Below are positions 31,977 to 41,115 of a DNA stretch of 46,769 nt, piece after piece; position 1 is the first letter of the stretch; every line of letters begins with the position of its first letter. The translations under genes and the position numbers were made by a program. This DNA comes from an uncultured Clostridia bacterium (GTDB taxonomy: Bacteria; Bacillota; Clostridia; Christensenellales; UBA1242): the NCBI GenBank assembly GCA_945921465.1, contig CAMEKS010000006.1:1-46769 (forward strand), written 5' to 3'. The notes below the pieces were generated by a model. It was not told the origin of the DNA, searched no databases, and worked only from the letters and a program-made list of their open reading frames with translations.

Positions 31977-32395
31977 TGCACCCTCCATTCCATTTTCTAT
32001 ATAATCGCACTATTTATAGAACAACAACAATCAGTTATTAAAGTTACTAGATTTTATTGATTTATAATATATTTTTTTGAAATTTTGCTATATTATTAAT
32101 ACATATAAGTATAACACATAATGCTAATTTTACCTAATATTCTAACGCAATAAACACTTAACAATGTATTTTGTCTTAATTAATGCAAATTTCTTTCATT
32201 TCATCTTGGCATTACAATTAATATTTATTTCATAATCTTTTTATTATATTTTCTCAAAATTTGTTGTTGTTCAATTCATTAATTAGATATATTCTTTTTA
32301 GCAGCTTCTTACAAGACAACCAGATTGTTTTTTTGTTTTTGATAATACACAACATTTAATTTAATTGATATTATTTCTTATATCTATACTAAGAA

Positions 32396-32424
32396 AAATG
32401 TTGGCGGTTAGCCAACATTTTTTT
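32396..32424 (-). terminator. Rho-independent terminator
   Basis: AAATGTTGGC-GGTTA-GCCAACATTT with T-tract. Confidence 0.85.
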
Positions 32425-32432
32425 AATTATTA

Positions 32433-32936
32433 TTACATATTTCGATCAGGTAGTTTACTAACCTTTTCTTGTAAAATTTCATTACAAATCCTATCACTTT
32501 CTTCCATAGGAGTTCTAAAGTATTTAATATTTGCCACTTCTACCAAGTCTTCAAATGACAAATTATCTGCCTTGTGATAACCTAGATGAAAAGTCTCTAA
32601 GTCTATATCACTAAGTTTGTCTCTATCGTAACCATTAATGTCAAATTGTTCTTTTTCTACATCTAATTCAGTAGACCTTAATGCTTTGATAAAGTTATCA
32701 ACATTTTGTGGAATATACACTAATTTGCCATCTCCAGCCTTACTATTATTTACACTGCCATCTTTTGCCATAACTAGCCTCATAATCTCAACAGGAAGAG
32801 GCTTATCGTGATATACAAACTCAATATCAAACTGATATCGTGAATTGGCATATTTATCATCATTTTTTTTATAATTGTCGTCGTTGTTAACTATTTTGTT
32901 GTTATATACCCTAATTTCTGAAAATTTATTTTGCAT
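32433..32936 (-). CDS. Hypothetical protein (start adjusted to MQNKFSEI)
   Basis: AAGGAG Shine-Dalgarno just upstream of the ATG at 32936; terminator downstream. Confidence 0.7.
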   Translation of the reverse strand: MQNKFSEIRVYNNKIVNNDDNYKKNDDKYANSRYQFDIEFVYHDKPLPVEIMRLVMAKDGSVNNSKAGDGKLVYIPQNVDNFIKALRSTELDVEKEQFDINGYDRDKLSDIDLETFHLGYHKADNLSFEDLVEVANIKYFRTPMEESDRICNEILQEKVSKLPDRNM

Positions 32937-33102
32937 AGTAGTTTTCTCCTTTTTTAATATAATTTGGTGCATAATTTTATTATGCTTATTGTATCATATA
33001 GTTTTGTCAATTGCAATACCTATATTTATATTAAAATTAATATATTTCTCTGCTCATACCATTAATAATTTATTGTTATTTTTTTGTTATATTTGAGCAT
33101 AA

Positions 33103-33140
33103 CAAAAAAAGCAGATTACACAATCTGCTATAAATTTTTA
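33103..33140 (-). terminator. Terminator downstream of tRNA-Leu
   Basis: Minus strand AGCAGATT-GTGT-AATCTGCT-TTTTTTG. Confidence 0.8.
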
Positions 33141-33263
33141 ACAAAATAACCACACCCCCAGCTTGATAATACACTTAACACGTTTGATAAGATATCAGTT
33201 GAGTTAAAGTATCTAACAAGCGATGTTTACATAAAAGCAAGAGTACAAGGTTTGCCCTGTTGT

Positions 33264-33350
33264 TGGTGCAGATGACAAGATTTGAACTTGCACGAAGTAC
33301 ACCTTCACTAGAACCTGAATCTAGCGCGTCTACCATTCCGCCACATCTGC
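33264..33350 (-). tRNA. tRNA-Leu(CAG)
   Basis: GCAGATGTGGCGGAATGGTAGACGCGCTAGATTCAGGTTCTAG...GCAAGTTCAAATCTTGTCATCTGCACCA; anticodon loop TTCAGGT; long variable arm; encoded CCA. Confidence 0.95.
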
Positions 33351-33658
33351 ATACCTATGACTTATTAAGTATATCACACATTTCGTCCAAAATGCTATTA
33401 AATTATAGCGTTAAGTACAAAATATTACAAAGTTTTTACAGAATTACAACAAAAAAAACATCTACTGATATTTTGTAGCCTACACAGTGTCGGCGAACAC
33501 TACATATATATTTTTTCTCGTGCAATAACCACAAAATTGTTAGATGTTTTCATTGGATTAGACAATCCTCAAAAATGGAATGTTATTGCAACTGTATTTT
33601 TGCGATAACATAGATATTATAACATTATTAATTGCAATGTGCCATTATTTACAATGTC

Positions 33659-34408
33659 TTATTTTGTCGAATTATTTGTTAATTTGTCGTTTAACTCATT
33701 ATATACTTTGATGGTACCTATATCATAGCACTCACCTTGGAACAAATATGCATATACTGGCTTCTTATGGCATAACCAACTAGGGAAATTGCCAGGTGCA
33801 TCTTTAGAGTTGCCTTCCGCCAAATATTGTTTAATCATTTTTATAGTATCTTTGGTATAGATATATATTGCCCAAATACCAACATTAGATAATGCGACGC
33901 CTGGTTTCTCTACCATATCCTTTACTCTGCCATCTTTATCAAGTATTGCAACGCCAAAATTATGCGCCAAATAATCCAAGTCATCAAATTCACAACCTAA
34001 TATACAATCAGAGTGTTTTTGCTTAAAGAAGTTATAATAATCGGATAACTGAAATGTAAAATAATTGTCACTGGCTAAAACCATAACATCATCATCTATT
34101 TTGCATTGATCTATCGAAAACTGAATGTCTCCAATAGCACCCAACCTATTATCATTGCTAGTTGTTCCATCATCCAATACGGTTAATTTAATTCTGCCTT
34201 GATATTGATTAGCCCAATCTACAAAATGCTTGTAGAATTTGTGATTACTAACCAAAATCGCCTCATCAATCTCTTGAATTTTTTCTAATTTTTCAAAAGC
34301 ATAGTCTATAATTGTCTTTCCATTAAGCTGCAATAGCCCCTTTGGCATATTCTCTGTCAATGGATATAATCTGGTAGCATAGCCCGCAACCAACATAATT
34401 GCCTTCAT
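33659..34408 (-). CDS. Sugar-phosphate / phosphocholine-type nucleotidyltransferase
   Basis: MKAIMLVAGYATRLYPLTENMPKGLLQLNGKTIIDYAFEKL...ASDNYFTF...FQGECYDIGT. Confidence 0.85.
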   Translation of the reverse strand: MKAIMLVAGYATRLYPLTENMPKGLLQLNGKTIIDYAFEKLEKIQEIDEAILVSNHKFYKHFVDWANQYQGRIKLTVLDDGTTSNDNRLGAIGDIQFSIDQCKIDDDVMVLASDNYFTFQLSDYYNFFKQKHSDCILGCEFDDLDYLAHNFGVAILDKDGRVKDMVEKPGVALSNVGIWAIYIYTKDTIKMIKQYLAEGNSKDAPGNFPSWLCHKKPVYAYLFQGECYDIGTIKVYNELNDKLTNNSTK

Positions 34409-34576
34409 ATATTTCTCTCCTTACATATGGTCTAAAATTGTAACACACAGCTGCATTATCTACAAAACAAATATAACTAGAAAAAATAAAAAGATGTATA
34501 TATAAAATACATATTATAATCTATGTGATGTAGATTTGCTCACTTTGTTCGCATCTCTGGTCGCTTTCGCAACCTA

Positions 34577-34665
34577 CCGCAATTGCTTGCGGCATCCTGA
34601 TTGAATTAACATCAGTTATATACAAGCGATCCCTTAGGATACGTTTGTCTCTAACTTCCGATATT
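34577..34665. repeat. Intergenic structured repeat element, copy A
   Basis: ccgcaattgcttgcggcatcctgattgaattaacatcagttatatacaagcgatcccttaggatacgtttgtctctaacttccgata; aligns without gaps to 42317-42407. Confidence 0.75.
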
Positions 34666-34841
34666 ATCCATATCATCACATTATCTAAGACATACCGTAA
34701 AATGCAATAAAATTAACTTGACTGCTATAATATAATGTGATACAATTATCGAAGATTTGATTTAACAGCCTTTCCATTATAGAAAGGAATAATAAAGCAT
34801 CACATCTATTAATTATAATTTAGTAAAAACATTACCAATAT

Positions 34842-34929
34842 GGAGAGGTGTCAGAGTGGTCGATCGTGCAGTCTTGGAACGGCTGTGTACAGCAATGTAC
34901 CGCAGGTTCAAATCCTGTCCTCTCCGCCA
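34842..34929 (+). tRNA. tRNA-Ser(GGA)
   Basis: GGAGAGGTGTCAGAGTGGTCGATCGTGCAGTCTTGGAACGGCTG...AGGTTCAAATCCTGTCCTCTCCGCCA; anticodon loop TTGGAAC. Confidence 0.95.
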
Positions 34930-34933
34930 ATCA

Positions 34934-34971
34934 AAACCTAAATCAATAATCTCGGTTTAGGTTTGTTTTTT
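34934..34971 (+). terminator. Terminator of tRNA-Ser
   Basis: AAACCTAAA...TTTAGGTTT followed by a T-tract. Confidence 0.75.
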
Positions 34972-35007
34972 ATTGTTTTTTTATTAAGATTTTGTTATAA
35001 TAACATT

Positions 35008-35397
35008 ATGAAAAAGTTTATAAATTTTTTACATTGGTCTTCTATATTATTATTTTTATTTAGTGTAATCTTTATAATTTTAAAAGCATTCTCACAAAAT
35101 AATGTTTTACTTTTGATTGCTGGAATTCTTATATTAACAGCTTTCTTGTTCTCATTAGTTCACTGTATTTTTTCGTTGATTTTTAAAATTAAACTTACAT
35201 TATATGCAAAATACTTGCTTTTCTCTTTATTTAGTTTTAGCATTATAACAATATCAGTTTTAACAAGTATTAAATTTTTACAATACATTGCAATAATTCC
35301 ACTAATACCAGGATATTTAATTGGCTTTTATTTAGAACACGAAGAAGAAATAAAACAAAAAATGAAAGATAAAAATAAGGATACAGACAACAAATAA
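35008..35397 (+). CDS. Small membrane protein of unknown function (start adjusted to MKKFINFLHW)
   Basis: About four hydrophobic segments, charged tail EEEIKQKMKDKNKDTDNK. Confidence 0.6.
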   Translation: MKKFINFLHWSSILLFLFSVIFIILKAFSQNNVLLLIAGILILTAFLFSLVHCIFSLIFKIKLTLYAKYLLFSLFSFSIITISVLTSIKFLQYIAIIPLIPGYLIGFYLEHEEEIKQKMKDKNKDTDNK

Positions 35398-35422
35398 AAG
35401 TGTCGGTTTATGCCGTGAAAGG

Positions 35423-35547
35423 TTCTTGACATGAGAAGAAATGGTATAGGCTTTTATGCCTTGAGCAAGAGAAGATAATTGCTTGCAATTTTTTATCGCT
35501 ACCCGCATGCCCTAGAATTACCATTTCGAGGAGGTTTATGTCAAGAA
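35423..35547. other. Large folded palindromic element (recombinase-associated end structure or structured RNA)
   Basis: ttcttgacat (35423-35432)/atgtcaagaa (35538-35547) and gaaatggta (35438-35446)/taccatttc (35519-35527), plus tagg/ccta and internal hairpins. Confidence 0.7.
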
Positions 35548-35679
35548 TACCATGGAATAAATAGCCACAATTATATGTAAACTTTTATTTCAAAATCAAT
35601 CATATTCTATTGTTCTTTGTTTTGAATGTGTTGTGGTAGTTTTGAATTTAATGAAAATGTAAAAAAACCTAATTTTTAT

Positions 35680-36004
35680 CAAGACTTGTTTTTATTGGGC
35701 TATTAAAAGTTATCTCTATTTTGTCTTCAAAAACTATTATTTCTTGAATAAGATAATCTATTAAGAGTTTGGGTTACAGTTGCAATGCTTGAATATATTA
35801 TTCTTTAATATCTTCTTTTGAAAGTTTAAGTATAGTTTTAGATTTTTCAATCAGTATTTGTCTTTCTAATTCTTCAATTTGATTTTCAAGGCCTTTCATT
35901 CGTTTGTTTGTTGTATTATTGACAACTCCTTGCTCAACTGCAGACAAAAATGACTGTGATGGCAAACTCATAGCCACAAAATCTAAAACAATATTTCGTT
36001 CCAT
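35680..36004 (-). pseudogene. C-terminal remnant of a large serine recombinase
   Basis: FLSAVEQGVVNNTTNKRMKGLENQIEELERQILIEKSKTILKLSKEDIKE*YIQALQL*PKLLIDYLIQEIIVFEDKIEITFN: coiled-coil and C-terminal strand typical of large serine recombinases, two in-frame stops, no catalytic domain. Confidence 0.75.
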
Positions 36005-36157
36005 TGACTTATATGAAAATTTTGCTACGAAAAGGCAACAAAAGGCAAAAGGGATATAATGCCAAAGTTAAAAATTTTTACATTTTTCAATTTTTATTAA
36101 ATTTTGCCAGACATTTATAATTTTTTATGTTATAATACTCGTATCAAGGAGAAAATT

Positions 36158-37228
36158 ATGATTAAATTAGCAACAACCTTTACAGGTATAGGTGCAATAG
36201 AACACGCTTTTGATAGACTCAATATTGATCACGAAATTGTTTTTGCTTGTGATATAAATGACTTTGTAAAAAAATCATATTTTGCAAATTATGATATAAG
36301 TGAAGACCGTTGGTATAAAGATGTTTATGATATACCTGGCGAAAAATATAAAAATAAAGTAGATTTTTTAATGGGTGGAAGTCCTTGCCAGTCATTTTCC
36401 AGTGTCGGCAAAAGAAAAGGTTTAGAAGATGATAGAGGTAATTTAATATTCGCCTATATAAATTTGATTAAGCAGATACAACCTAAAATTTTCATGTTTG
36501 AAAATGTGAAAGGCTTGCTGACTCATAATAATGGTGAAACATTTAAGCATGTCCTTAAAGAATTCGAATCTACTGGTTATAAAATATATTATAAGGTCTT
36601 AAACGCAAAAGACTATGGTATTCCTCAACATCGAGAAAGATTATATTTGTTAGGGTTTAAAGATAAAAAAGCAAAATTTGAGTTCCCTAAACCTATAGAA
36701 TTAAAATATAAAGTTAAGGACTTTTTGGTTGATAAAGCCGATCCTAAATACTATCTCGGTGAAAAGGGTGTGAACTTTGTTAAAAATAGGACAAGCCATA
36801 ATTACAAGGTGCAAATCAATGGAGATGTTGCACTTTGTCAAAAAGCAAATCAACAATTTAACTGGCATGGTGATTTTATTCAAGAACAAGGGGCTCCTGT
36901 TGATGATAAGTATTTTTTGTCAGAAGCAGTTAAAAATTATGTTTTGAAATCAGGGACAAAAGGATTTTATTCTAAACCACAAACCGACTTAGATATTGCC
37001 AGACCACTTTTATGTACAATGGGAAGCATGCATAGAGCCGGCGTTGATAATTACTTTACATATGGAGAAAGGATTAGGAAACTAACACCAAGAGAGTGTT
37101 TGAGGCTAATGGGGTTCTCTGATGATTTTAAAATAGTCGTTAGCGATACTCAAGCATATAAGCAAGCCGGAAATAGTATAGTAGTCAATGTTCTAATGGC
37201 AATTTTGAAAAATATTTATGAGGTCTAA
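36158..37228 (+). CDS. DNA (cytosine-5)-methyltransferase of a type II R-M system
   Basis: FTGIGAIEHAFDRL, GGSPCQSFSSVGKRKGLEDDRGNL, MFENVKGLL, IPQHRERLYLLGF, C-terminal RKLTPRECLRLMGF...QAGNSIVVNVL; SD AAGGAG before the ATG at 36158. Confidence 0.96.
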   Translation: MIKLATTFTGIGAIEHAFDRLNIDHEIVFACDINDFVKKSYFANYDISEDRWYKDVYDIPGEKYKNKVDFLMGGSPCQSFSSVGKRKGLEDDRGNLIFAYINLIKQIQPKIFMFENVKGLLTHNNGETFKHVLKEFESTGYKIYYKVLNAKDYGIPQHRERLYLLGFKDKKAKFEFPKPIELKYKVKDFLVDKADPKYYLGEKGVNFVKNRTSHNYKVQINGDVALCQKANQQFNWHGDFIQEQGAPVDDKYFLSEAVKNYVLKSGTKGFYSKPQTDLDIARPLLCTMGSMHRAGVDNYFTYGERIRKLTPRECLRLMGFSDDFKIVVSDTQAYKQAGNSIVVNVLMAILKNIYEV

Positions 37229-37229
37229 T

Positions 37230-38243
37230 ATGAAAAAAAACAAATTAAATATTTTAGATGCACTTGAGATAAATTATGTCGACTCTTGTTGTAGAGAAGA
37301 ATTTAAACTTGACACTAGTGGCGAACGAAGACCTGGAAAAGGCAAAGGCTCTGGTGAAAAAAGATTGTTCATAAAGGGACTTAAAGATCCCTCTCTTTAT
37401 GATGATTTCTTCCAATTTGACAAAGTAAAATATTTCTTTTTTAAAAAATCTGACTTGTTAAACTATATGAAAGAAATAAAAGACGAGTACTTTAATCCTT
37501 CTCAGGAATATCAAAATAATATTTCTACTTACTATGCAGATAATTTAAACTATGTAAATGGATTAAAAAATGAATATGTTAGACTTAAGTTTAATAGAAC
37601 CCATGATAATCAAAATAGATATTACTTGGTTTTAGAAGGAAATAAATCTCATAAAAACATTAATCGAATAGCTTATTCATATATTTTGAACATTTGTTTA
37701 CCAAGAGTAACTAAAATAAATTTTGTTAAGTTAATGAATGAAGATAATGGTGATTTGTTTATTTACTTAAAACCTACATATTTCGCAAAGTTAGATAAGG
37801 TAGATGAAATTTCGTTGACTGATGTTGCCCCTAAAAAATCGAGCGACAAAGAGAAAACAAGAAAAGATCAAACAAAATATAGATTTGAACTATTACAAAA
37901 AATGCCTGCTTGCGTGGTAACAGGCGTAGCTGATGATAGACTGTTGGTAGCATGCCATATTAAACCTTATTCAATATGTGATGAAACTGAAGAATTCGAT
38001 GTTAATAATGGTGTAATAATGACACCAACATTTCACTATATGTTCGATATTGGATTTATTTCATTCAAAGATAATGGCGAACTAATGGTGTCAGACTTTT
38101 TATCAAATTTAAATAAAAGCCGCTTGAATATAAAAAATGGTCAAGTATGCCCTATCAACTTAAAAAGTTCTAAATACTTAGATTATCATAGAAAGAATAT
38201 TTTCAGTAGAGTTCTTATTGATGAAAACGAGTTAATAGACTAA
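37230..38243 (+). CDS. HNH-type restriction endonuclease (putative)
   Basis: C-terminal ACVVTGVADDRLLVACHIKPYSICDETEEFDVNNGVIMTPTFHYMFDIGFISF matches the HNH pattern CxxTG...HIkPw...N...t.t.h..FD.G; starts 1 nt after the methylase stop. Confidence 0.85.
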   Translation: MKKNKLNILDALEINYVDSCCREEFKLDTSGERRPGKGKGSGEKRLFIKGLKDPSLYDDFFQFDKVKYFFFKKSDLLNYMKEIKDEYFNPSQEYQNNISTYYADNLNYVNGLKNEYVRLKFNRTHDNQNRYYLVLEGNKSHKNINRIAYSYILNICLPRVTKINFVKLMNEDNGDLFIYLKPTYFAKLDKVDEISLTDVAPKKSSDKEKTRKDQTKYRFELLQKMPACVVTGVADDRLLVACHIKPYSICDETEEFDVNNGVIMTPTFHYMFDIGFISFKDNGELMVSDFLSNLNKSRLNIKNGQVCPINLKSSKYLDYHRKNIFSRVLIDENELID

Positions 38244-38281
38244 ATTCGATTTAGGTTACACTTGCTCCGCCAAGAGAGAGT

Positions 38282-38320
38282 AATACGGAACATTTAGAAA
38301 TAAATGTTGCGTATTTTTTT
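38282..38320 (+). terminator. Terminator of the R-M operon
   Basis: AATACGGAACATTTA-GAAA-TAAATGTTGCGTATT followed by TTTTT. Confidence 0.85.
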
Positions 38321-38379
38321 GTAAGGTTGCTTTGGGATTGATATAAAATATGATAAACTTGAGAAATAAAGGAGAAATT

Positions 38380-39186
38380 ATGTTAGGGGCAATTATAGGC
38401 GATCTTGCAGGTTCTATTTATGAATTTGGACAAATTAAAAAGGTAACACCAATTAAAGTAAATAATATTATAGAAGAAGATTCATTTATTAGTGATGATA
38501 CAATTCTGACTATTGCTATTGCCGATGCAATACTTAATAACGCAAGTTACGAAGAAAAAATAAAAGAATATGCCATTAAATATGGAGATTTGTTGCCACA
38601 AAATATCCCATACTTCAAGACAATATTTTCACCAGATTTTACTAAATGGGTGAATAGTGATATTCAAGGTGAAAGTTGTGGTAATGGTGCAATGATGCGA
38701 ATTTCTCCTGTGGGATATCTTTTTGATAACGAGGAAGATGTCTTAAGGAACGCATATCTAGCGACAATCCCTTCACACAATTCAATTGAAGCGATAAATG
38801 GGGCACAATTAGTATCTCTTATTATTCTTTATGCTAGGCAAGGTTTATCCAAAGAAGATATTATAACAAAATTAGACTTAAAGATAAAAAAGCCTAAAAT
38901 TGAGAAATTTAATTATAATTGTGCAGATACAATTGATGTGTGTTTGTATTCTTTATTTCAAGCGAATACATTTGTAGACAGTATAAAGCGTGCTATATCT
39001 TTTGGAGGAGATACAGACACAAACGCTTGTATTGTGGGCAGTATGGCCGAGGCAATGTATGGAATAAATGAAGAATTAAAATTAAAAGCATTATCTAAAC
39101 TACCAAGCGAATTCGTAGAAATATTAAATAAGAGTTATGAAAGAGTTAATAATCCGTATAACCCATCTACCACTCTAGAAAAATAA
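38380..39186 (+). CDS. ADP-ribosylglycohydrolase (DraG-like) family protein
   Basis: MLGAIIGDLAGSIYEFGQ, DSFISDDTILTIAIADAIL, GNGAMMRISPVGYL, SFGGDTDTNACIVGSMAEAMYG; SD AAAGGAG before the ATG at 38380. Confidence 0.92.
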   Translation: MLGAIIGDLAGSIYEFGQIKKVTPIKVNNIIEEDSFISDDTILTIAIADAILNNASYEEKIKEYAIKYGDLLPQNIPYFKTIFSPDFTKWVNSDIQGESCGNGAMMRISPVGYLFDNEEDVLRNAYLATIPSHNSIEAINGAQLVSLIILYARQGLSKEDIITKLDLKIKKPKIEKFNYNCADTIDVCLYSLFQANTFVDSIKRAISFGGDTDTNACIVGSMAEAMYGINEELKLKALSKLPSEFVEILNKSYERVNNPYNPSTTLEK

Positions 39187-39476
39187 AAATATTTATAAAT
39201 AACTATTTTTCGTGACTATAAAGAGATAATTAATAATTACACGTCAACTATTGCAATTAAAATTTTTAGCAAAAAATGATACAACTTAGATTAATTATTT
39301 AATAAGCTTCTAATAATAATCAACAAGATAATGACAACGTATAGGCGTATTTGCTATACCCTTTACTTAAATCACCTATACAATTCTAATAAAAAAATTA
39401 AAAATTGATTTTTATATTTTTTATTAATTTCTTAAATATTTTTATTATAGTTCAAGTATTGAGTAAAAATTATTAT

Positions 39477-40417
39477 ATGGTTAAAAATGTGGATTTAGTA
39501 CAAAAAAAATAACTAGCAGAAATAGTTTAATAGAATTATCACGCTTTTTATTATCATTGTGGGTTCTTATATTTCACGATATGTTTTTTGTTGCAAGTGG
39601 CACTATTTATAAAGTGGGATTTACAGGTGGGAAATTAGCAGTAGATTGCTTTTTTGTACTTAGCGGTTTCTTCTTAATAAATAGTTTTAGAAAATATAAC
39701 AAAAATAGCTGCTTGAATAATTTTGCTTGCTTTGCAAAAAAGAGAATAATGAACATGGGTAGTGCGTTGATAGTTGGTCTATTATTCTCTACATTATATT
39801 TCATACTATTTCCTAGCACAGATATTGGTAGTAATTATATATTTGGATATTTATGGTATGTTCCACTTATGTTTATCGGATTTGTCTATGTATATATATT
39901 CTTTAAGAACATTAACAATAACAAAGTATTTATACTTGTTATGATAACCACATCTATTACTTGCTATTTATGTTATTTTATGTTCGGAGAACTAAGAATA
40001 TTTAGTCCATTTGCAGGGATATGTCTTGGTGTTGCAATATCTTACATACCTATTTCTACTAGTTTAGCAAAGAATCAAAAATTATCAATATTACTATCTG
40101 TAATACTATTTCTGTTATGCTTTGCTTTGGCTTATATACCCAACAAGTACAATTTGATCAATCTACTAATAATAGCCATCTATGCTACATTTTTGTATTG
40201 CTGTCAACATTTTAACTTTTACTCAACAATTTTGAATTATTTAGGAAAAATCAGTTTTGGCTTATATGCTTTACAAACCATTCCTAGAGTATTGAGAGAT
40301 GTTAACATACTACACGACAACCTTGCTATATTTACAATAATATTGTGCTCCGCTATTATTTGCAATGCTATTGATGCCTTAATCAACAAGTCACAAACTA
40401 AAAAATATAATAATTGA
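39477..40417 (+). CDS. Membrane acyltransferase (acyltransferase-3 type); reading frame interrupted at an A8 tract
   Basis: ITSRNSLIELSRFLLSLWVLIFHDMFFVASGTIYKVGFTGGKLAVDCFFVLSGFFL in one frame; upstream MVKNVDLVQKK in another, separated at A8 (39502-39509). Confidence 0.75.
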
Positions 40418-40500
40418 CCAAAATAAACACATAAAATAACGCTAATATCGTCTTAGAACAATAATTATTGTGTCTAATAATCTAATAGCATCTGCAGCGA

Positions 40501-40914
40501 CTATCCCAAATATGATTTATTAAAACTATTTGGTAACAAATCCGAAAGTGAGTATGTTTTGTACTCATATTTTTTCTTACCTTTCGCCACAATGATTAAT
40601 GTGTTTTTATCAAAAAATTCAGTCATAACCTGTCTACACACACCACACGGAGATGCATAATTAGTTCGATCACCAGCCACTACAGCTATGGCCTTAAAAT
40701 GTTTATCTCCATTGCTGATTGCTGCAAAAATTGCACTTCGTTCGGCACAGTTAGATGGTGAATAGGCCGAATTCTCAATGTTGGTCCCTAGATACACTTT
40801 ATTGTCTTTTGTCAATACTGCTGCGCCTACCTTGTACTTGCTATATGGACTATAACTATTGCTCTGTGCTTTTACAGCACATTCTATCAAATCCAATATT
40901 TCTTTCTCTTCCAT
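40501..40914 (-). CDS. cdd: Cytidine deaminase
   Basis: YSKYKVGAAVLT, GTNIENSAYSPSNCAERSAIFAAIS, SPCGVCRQVMTEF. Confidence 0.96.
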   Translation of the reverse strand: MEEKEILDLIECAVKAQSNSYSPYSKYKVGAAVLTKDNKVYLGTNIENSAYSPSNCAERSAIFAAISNGDKHFKAIAVVAGDRTNYASPCGVCRQVMTEFFDKNTLIIVAKGKKKYEYKTYSLSDLLPNSFNKSYLG

Positions 40915-41115
40915 ATTTACCTCATTTACTTTTATCTTTTTATTTTATTCTACTACTAATTATTTGTAATCAAAAATGTGTGTATTGTGTTATATATCAA
41001 TTCGATAATTTTTTATAATTATTATATTTAATAATATTGCATATCGATAGATCGATAATATTTAACATATTACAATTAGATTATTTTTAACACATTAGAT
41101 TATTTTTAATAGATA

